Part shown: one piece after another, positions 58,637-64,000 of the stretch
Layout: each line of letters begins with the position of its first letter
Position numbering within the stretch: the first letter of the stretch is position 1
Assembly: GCA_000787465.1 (NCBI GenBank)
Contig: JSYX01000020.1
Span: 49,705-113,704, forward strand
Length of the DNA stretch: 64,000 nucleotides
Direction of reading: 5' to 3'
Source: Thermomucor indicae-seudaticae
Lineage: Eukaryota > Mucoromycota > Mucoromycetes > Mucorales > Lichtheimiaceae
Notes under the pieces: generated by a model
Seen by the model: the letters and a program-made list of their open reading frames with translations, nothing else
Told to the model about the DNA's origin: nothing
The model's database searches: none
Program-made: the position numbers and the translations under genes

Positions 58637-60479
58637 ATGGCTTCGCCAGCTGAGCTTATTCGTCAACAAGTCGCGAAAGAGCTTCAAGGCTCGGTCACAA
58701 TCGTGGGTAACGTCATAGCAAACAAAAAGGGGAGAAGGTGGGCGGTGGGTTCCAGCGACAACAGAGAAGAGGTTCGGCAGGAAAAGGCGGTAAAAAGGGG
58801 GCGGGACGTTATGAGACGGGACGGGCGAGGAGAGTGCAGGCGAAAGAAGAGGTCATGTCTGACTTGGACTAGACATCTCACACCTCATGTTTAAGTGTTG
58901 GGTGCTTCGGGCGACCTGGCCAAGAAGAAGACTTTCCCCGCCTTGTATGGACTATACCGAAACGGGTTCTTACCTGAAAATACACACATTGTTGGCTATG
59001 CGCGTACCAAGATGTCGCATGATGAATATCTGAGCCGTGTTACCCAATACATTAAACCTTCAGAGGAGTTGGAAGCCTTTAAACAGATCACCAGTTATCA
59101 GGCAGGCCTGTATGACGATGACGCGTCTTGGCAAGCGCTCGACAAGACGCTTTCTAGAAGCGAAACGCAGCGTGGCATTGGCCCCGGCAAGCGGCATCGC
59201 GTGTTTTATATGGCACTGCCGCCTTCAGTGTTTGTTCCTGTTGCCAAAGGTCTTAAGAAGAACGTGTGTGGACAAGCAGGGCTCATTCGGCTTGTGGTTG
59301 AAAAGCCTTTTGGTATGGATACGGAGAGCTCCAACGAACTGGGTCGAGAACTAGGTGCTCTATTTAAAGAAGAAGAGGTAAAATATGGGAGCCGGATCCA
59401 GTGCGACAGCAGAGAGTCTGATGTGTTGATTGGCCAAACTAGATCTATCGCATTGACCATTACCTCGGAAAGGAGATGGTCAAGAATGTCATGATGGTCC
59501 GATTCGCGAATATCTTTTTCAATCAAATTTGGGATCGCAAGTATATTGATAACGTCCAAATCACTTTTAAAGAGCCTTTTGGCACGGAAGGCCGTGGAGG
59601 TTATTTTGATGACTTTGGTATTATCCGAGATGTGATGCAGAACCGTAAGTCAAGAAGAGAAAAATGTTAGGTGGATCAAGCTAAACGCATATTTTATTGT
59701 TATTAGACTTGCTACAAGTTCTGTCTTTGATCGCCATGGAGCGGCCTATTTCTACTGAATCGGAAGCTATCCGGGACGAAAAGGTTAAGGTCCTCAAATG
59801 TATCCCACCTATTGTTTTAGACGATGCTTTGCTTGGCCAGTACGTGGGTGCCAATGGAAAGCCCGGCTACCTAGAGGATGATACTCTCAAAAACAAGCAA
59901 AGTCGAACGCCCACCTTTGCAGCTTTGGTGTGCTGGATCCAAAATGAGCGCTGGGAGGGCGTCCCATTCATACTGAAGGCAGGAAAGGCTTTAAATGACG
60001 CCAAGGTGGAAGTTCGCATCCAATTCCGTAACGTTGCTGGCAGCCTATACAAGGGATCGCCGCGCAACGAGCTCGTTCTGCGTGTGCAGCCGCGCGAGGC
60101 TGTCTATGTCAAGTTCAACAACAAGCAACCTGGCTTATCATATCAAACGATCCAAACCGATCTCGACCTCTCCTACCATAATCGCTACACTGACTTGTCG
60201 ATTCCGGATGCCTACGAATCACTTATTCTGGATGTTTTACGTGGGGATCATTCAAACTTTGTACGAGACGACGAGTTGGAAGCAGCGTGGAAAATCTTTA
60301 CGCCTCTGCTTCATCGAATTGATAGCGATCCAAGCGTCCCAATCAAGAGCTACCCGTACGGCTCCCGTGGTCCAACCGAACTCGACGATTTCGTACGTAA
60401 ATACGGTTACGATCGCTCAGATGCTTACTATGACTGGCCTGTGCAAAGCGTATCACCTAGCACACAAACGCAGTTCTAA
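58637..60479 (+). CDS. ZWF1: Glucose-6-phosphate 1-dehydrogenase
   Basis: Four exons (58637-58706, 58896-59377, 59443-59644, 59707-60479) total 1527 nt, 508 aa, the normal length. The NADP-binding loop [20 protein letters not shown] is formed across intron 1. Next are VEKPFGMD, the substrate and catalytic motif [60 protein letters not shown], the structural NADP-site run [20 protein letters not shown], and [18 protein letters not shown]. It catalyses the first step of the oxidative pentose phosphate pathway in the cytosol and supplies NADPH. Intron 1 is 189 nt and purine-rich, far longer than the others in this window, and lies after only 23 codons. Confidence 0.97.
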
Positions 60480-60532
60480 GACACTTTTTACTACAGTTGT
60501 ACAAAGGGAATAGAAAGGAGAAGAAACGCTTT

Positions 60533-61394
60533 TTATTTCCAAGATGACTTCTGGCTTTGGTAACCGGGCGCTTCTGCATAGGCAATGCCAGCTCTGATGA
60601 AAGCAACAATAGTCGTGTAAATGGCGCTAGTGAGCATGTGATGGATGCGATACCGTTGGTCGATGGCAATGATTTGCTTCGCACCTCGTGACATCCAATG
60701 CCACGCTGTTTGCCGAATGTGCCACGTTTCATCCAATGTTTGTGCGCACCACAACATACAAGCGAACCACCACGAAATAAGACCTAGTTTTCTTCTCGTG
60801 AATATTTCAAATGCTTGTTGTTCCCCGTTTGGTTTTACCAGGTATAGGACTCTTCTTTAAGGTAACGGCGCACATGACCGCGAATGCAACGACATAATCA
60901 GAGAGTGAATTAGTGGTCGGAGTGTCATGCTTCTTCTTTTGGGCTTCTGGCAGGTGATAGCGTCGCTGAATGTCGGCCAGCTGGCTCTCAACCTTGGCTT
61001 TTGCTTCGGGATCGGTATCAACTAATAAGTCATCCATACGTCCCTTAGCCCAACAGATAACTCTCTTTCAATTGCCTCTTTTTCCCCTCATGTCGTTTTC
61101 TTACTTACTTGGTAAAGCAGATACCATTCTGTCCAAAGCCATCATGTAAAGGTCCAAAGCCATGGCTTGGTTCGTTGCCGACATGTCGGCTGCGATTTGC
61201 ATAAGAGTCATGGTTTGCTGAATCTGGGTCAAGTCCAACCAACTATCTGGCTGGTCTTTATGATCGGCAACGGCGCTCTCGTAAGGCGGAGGAGAATCAA
61301 TGCCACCAGAGTGGGTGTTGTTATTATTACATTTATCTGTCACTGTACTTTTGGGCTGTTCCTGCAAAAGGCGTTTACACATTGACCACAGCAT
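60533..61394 (-). CDS. Unknown two-TM protein with an MIT-like helix and PPPY motif
   Basis: Three exons (61394-61109, 61060-60839, 60783-60533) total 759 nt, 252 aa. Near residue 35 is SPPPYESA, a PPxY motif that can bind WW domains of ubiquitin ligases. Residues ~50-95 form an alanine/leucine helix (MQIAADMSATNQAMALDLYM followed by MALDRM) similar to one arm of an MIT domain. Later come DPEAKAKVESQLADIQRRYH, a membrane helix near SLSDYVVAFAVMCAVTLKK, and a second around LISWWFACMLWC, then SAIYTTIVAFIRAGIAYAEA. It may be an endosomal adaptor, but no family is firmly recognised. It ends 53 bp from the convergent G6PDH stop. Confidence 0.7.
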
Positions 61395-61740
61395 GATGGA
61401 TTAAAAGTTCTATAAAGTAGTAGTTATCAAAAGTAGCCCTATTATATAATGAATTCCAAAAAGGAGTGTCTGATACAATCAGAGACCATCAGGAAAGAAA
61501 GAAAAAGGGAAAGAAGAAGAAAAAAGGGGATCCTGATTTTCTCTCAAAATTCGGAGCAGTTTCTCATCAATCACATTGAAGCACGCATAGCGCTGCGCGT
61601 TACAGGGATCCGATATGTGATTGACGTTTTCTTTTTCCCAAGCACGGGAAGTTGCCCCAGCATCTCGCTGCTTTATCGGAGTTTCCTCTTCACAACTTGG
61701 AGGGAAAACACACAACTTTTGCTATGAAACACAAATCGAC
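61395..61740. promoter_or_regulatory. Divergent promoter region between the MIT-like gene and MTG1
   Basis: A purine-rich tract (about 61490-61530) and TATATAAT near 61442 lie in the 346 bp between the two start codons. The open plus frame upstream of the Mtg1 start (from 61621) is in phase with it and could add 40 residues, but the first Met in Mtg1-like context is at 61741. Confidence 0.5.
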
Positions 61741-62760
61741 ATGAGCACGGGATTCATTCCACGGTCAACCTTTCTGTATGATCGTGTCATCAACTGGTTT
61801 CCGGGACACATGGCCAAGGGCCTGCGACAAATTTCTGAGCGACTAAACTCGGTGGACTTGGTTGTCGAGGTCCGAGACGCACGTATCCCGTTGTCCTCTG
61901 TCAATCCCAACTTTGAAAAGGTTATCGGACGGAAGCCTCGACTGATCGTCTACAACAAGTTTGATCTGGCCGATCCAGCAAGTCGATTTCCTATACAGCA
62001 AGCACTAGCACGGTACCGCACACCCGTGCTATTCACCAGCTGTCAAACGGATTTCCATGTACGCGACATTTTGCACCATGCGGCTGCATTAGCGGATCCA
62101 ATTCCACACGTCAACTTGATGATTGTAGGAATGCCGAACGTCGGCAAGTCGTCGTTGATTAACGCATTGAGACGTGTTGGCGTAGGCAAGGGCAAAGCGG
62201 CTGCGACGGGTAACCAGCCAGGCGTGACGCGCACTGTCGCGGGTGCATCAATAAAAGTGATGGAACATCCGGCGATCTATCTGATTGATACCCCCGGAGT
62301 GATGATCCCGCACATTGCAGATCCGGTCCGCAGTCTCAAAGTCGCACTCACGGGAGGAATAAGGGATCATTTGGCGGATGAACAAGTGATGGCGGATTAT
62401 CTCTTGTTTGAGTTAAACAGACGACATGCCTATGACGTATACACGAGCTACTTTCGTATGCCTGAACCCACCAATGACATTCATGTGCTCTTGAAAGCTG
62501 TTGCAAAAAGGATAGGTGCTGTCCTCAAGGGTGGCGAACTCGACATGAACTTGGCGAGCAAGTTCTTACTCAAGATGTACCGGCAAGGCAAATTGGGACG
62601 GTATACGTTGGATGATTTGGACCAGGACAATATTGAGCAGTTCTTTGATCGTGTTCAGACACCAAACCTTGAACTCAGTCGCCGTCAGCAAAAAAAATTA
62701 GCAAAATTAGCACAAAGAAAGGAGGAGCGAGAGAAGAGGCTCGAGGCTTCCTCGTCATAA
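61741..62760 (+). CDS. MTG1: Mitochondrial ribosome-associated GTPase 1 (circularly permuted GTPase)
   Basis: Single exon, 339 aa, with no introns in a window where nearly all genes have them. It begins with the YlqF/RbgA signature INWFPGHMAKGLRQI and DLVVEVRDARIPLSS. The GTPase motifs come in permuted order: G4 YNKFDL, then G1 GMPNVGKSSLINAL, G2 around GNQPGVTRTV, and G3 DTPGVM. The C-terminal ANTAR-like helical part follows (ELDMNLASKFLLKMYRQGKL) and a basic end. Mtg1 helps assemble the large mitochondrial ribosomal subunit. Confidence 0.95.
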   Translation: MSTGFIPRSTFLYDRVINWFPGHMAKGLRQISERLNSVDLVVEVRDARIPLSSVNPNFEKVIGRKPRLIVYNKFDLADPASRFPIQQALARYRTPVLFTSCQTDFHVRDILHHAAALADPIPHVNLMIVGMPNVGKSSLINALRRVGVGKGKAAATGNQPGVTRTVAGASIKVMEHPAIYLIDTPGVMIPHIADPVRSLKVALTGGIRDHLADEQVMADYLLFELNRRHAYDVYTSYFRMPEPTNDIHVLLKAVAKRIGAVLKGGELDMNLASKFLLKMYRQGKLGRYTLDDLDQDNIEQFFDRVQTPNLELSRRQQKKLAKLAQRKEEREKRLEASSS

Positions 62761-64000
62761 AAAGTTGCTTTCGCTTGTATACACCACATTGCTTCTCAAA
62801 CGCACTCGTGTGCTTTTCATCATTTATTCTTCCTTACTCGGAGGACAAGCAGCCGTCAAACAGACCACTCTGTTGCCAGCGTTTTTCAAAGGGTTCGCTT
62901 CGGATGTCTTGATCGTCGCCGATTTTCATTTGCTTTCAGCATTACATGAATCAATATCCTCTACAAGTGACAAGGACATACTGGCCGTCGATATATCTAA
63001 TCGATGGACGAATGGGTCTTTATTGTACATTAGGCATTATCCGCATCATAATCTAATGGCATCCAAATCAGAATAAATCACTGCATAAAGACGTCTATCC
63101 GTTACGGAGTGACAGAGCTTGTGCCTGCAAAAATTGGGAAAGCCAGTCTCTGCAACACCGCAGCCTTGACCGTACTTGAACTTTGTGCTCTCTTCATATT
63201 GTACATCAATCATGTCGCGAACATCACGTTCTAACGTCGCTTGGCATGAGCCAAAAAAAAAAAAAATAGCTGCATGCTTGTTGTGAGCTTTCCATGACGG
63301 ACAGAGATGTTAAGCTCTCTATATTCAGGGTCGAACGAAAAAAAAAAAAAGGTTTTTACGCGGGCCAGCAGCTTTTCGCATCGTTGAACATCTGGTTTAG
63401 ATCGTCGACGCAGATTTGCAGACCGACCTGCGACTTCATGTTTGCACCAGTTTTCCAGCCAAATTAACAGCATGTCTGCGGAAGTATTCGCAATGGTCCT
63501 CATGGAGGGCCTTTTCCCCACCTTGACACTGAGCTTGATTTGCTCATCATCACCACTCCAATAAAAAGTTGAACACACGTAGCGTTGCGGCACGCGACTA
63601 CGCGTATTCTTTATTTCACACACACGCTTTTCAAAATTTGCTACTGTACCCACCAGCAACCTGTTTCCCATACTGCTGACATTCAGGTTCAGATCGCCAA
63701 GACAATGATTTCCGTTAGCGCCGCTTAATCGTCTAGACTACACCCATGTGCATATGAGCCACCACAGCCTTACCCAGCTTTTTCCGTCCGTTTTGCGCTG
63801 TTGAAAGAATCTTTTGGTGCTGCCGGAAGCACAAAACTTTTATTTTTCATTTGGCTGTCTGGGGACAAGGTGTTCGCACCAAGCATTCAGCATCTCTGCA
63901 TAAAGTACTAGGTTTTCTCTTGGCAAGGGTTTGCTGCAAGGCGCATGAAGCATGTCACGTGGACAATATTCAATATCTCTCTCACTATGATCCATACAGT
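62761..64000. other. Right-edge region with one doubtful minus-strand frame
   Basis: A minus frame at 63231-63671 (146 codons) contains a protein-like run (YVCSTFYWSGDDEQIKLSVK, VGKRPSMRTIANTSADMLLI, WLENWCKHEVAG) but is broken up by A-tract-encoded Phe runs (FFFFSF, FFFFFL), and no start or splice context is convincing. It may be a repeat-family remnant or part of a gene reaching beyond the window. The plus frame 62765-63076 is not supported. Confidence 0.35.
63775..63920 (+). repeat. Dispersed repeat, copy 2 (matches 44037-44160)
   Basis: The blocks TTTTTCCGTC, GTTGAAAGAATCTTTTGG, ATTTTTCATTTGGCT and CATAAAGTAC align in the same order and orientation with the copy 20 kb upstream. Small insertions separate the blocks. 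Confidence 0.5.

Overview
The window looks like nuclear DNA from an early-diverging filamentous fungus, most likely Mucoromycota (Mucorales-like). Genes carry many short introns (about 40-80 nt, GTAAGT-type donors), intergenic gaps are small, and both strands are used evenly. The products are typical fungal housekeeping proteins: SEC22, GSK3, Yak1, Snf2, SWC4, ETF-QO, G6PDH, glucosidase I and a Con-10/KGG protein. I see no bacterial-style operons, CRISPR arrays, rRNA or tRNA genes. Species cannot be fixed from sequence alone. For most genes I rebuilt exon joins by hand and checked that the phases and the summed length divide by three.

Layout. 0-9 kb: the 3' end of an unknown gene, an SH3 plus RA-like scaffold gene (+), then a VanZ-like membrane protein, ER glucosidase I (14 exons, 821 aa) and a small secreted-type protein, all on the minus strand. 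9.6-16 kb: two CMGC kinases (GSK3, Yak1) and the R-SNARE SEC22, all minus. 16-28.4 kb: a gene-poor accessory stretch with a small membrane-protein gene, an aldo-keto reductase, a 107-bp element with inverted ends, a probable decayed gene and three copies of a dispersed element (two in tandem, one 5 kb away), one of which keeps an open membrane-protein frame. 28.4-39.5 kb: a GRAM-domain membrane protein followed at 34 bp by a small LYR/DUF1763-like gene, then the Snf2/Sth1 remodelling ATPase, a small membrane-protein locus and a macrodomain gene with three microexons. 39.9-46.2 kb: BSD-domain protein, ETF-ubiquinone oxidoreductase, an unknown coiled-coil gene, Con-10-like KGG protein. 46.9-56.1 kb: an acidic coiled-coil protein, SWC4/DMAP1 and the Sec39/NBAS-like tether sharing a 76-bp divergent promoter, and a TBC Rab-GAP. 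58.6-62.8 kb: glucose-6-phosphate dehydrogenase, an MIT-like two-TM protein and the mitochondrial GTPase Mtg1.

Functional themes. Several products act in the secretory pathway (glucosidase I, Sec22, Sec39/NBAS, TBC GAP, GRAM protein), chromatin (Snf2, SWC4), mitochondria (ETF-QO, Mtg1, LYR-like protein) and signalling (GSK3, Yak1). This looks like ordinary mixed gene content rather than a cluster. I found no convincing novel defence or biosynthetic system. The most unusual observations are gene-structural: two GC-AG introns with perfect GCAAGT donors, three 19-21 nt microexons in one macrodomain gene, 3n introns readable through without a stop, and the three-copy element whose 3' hairpin is conserved through different base pairs.
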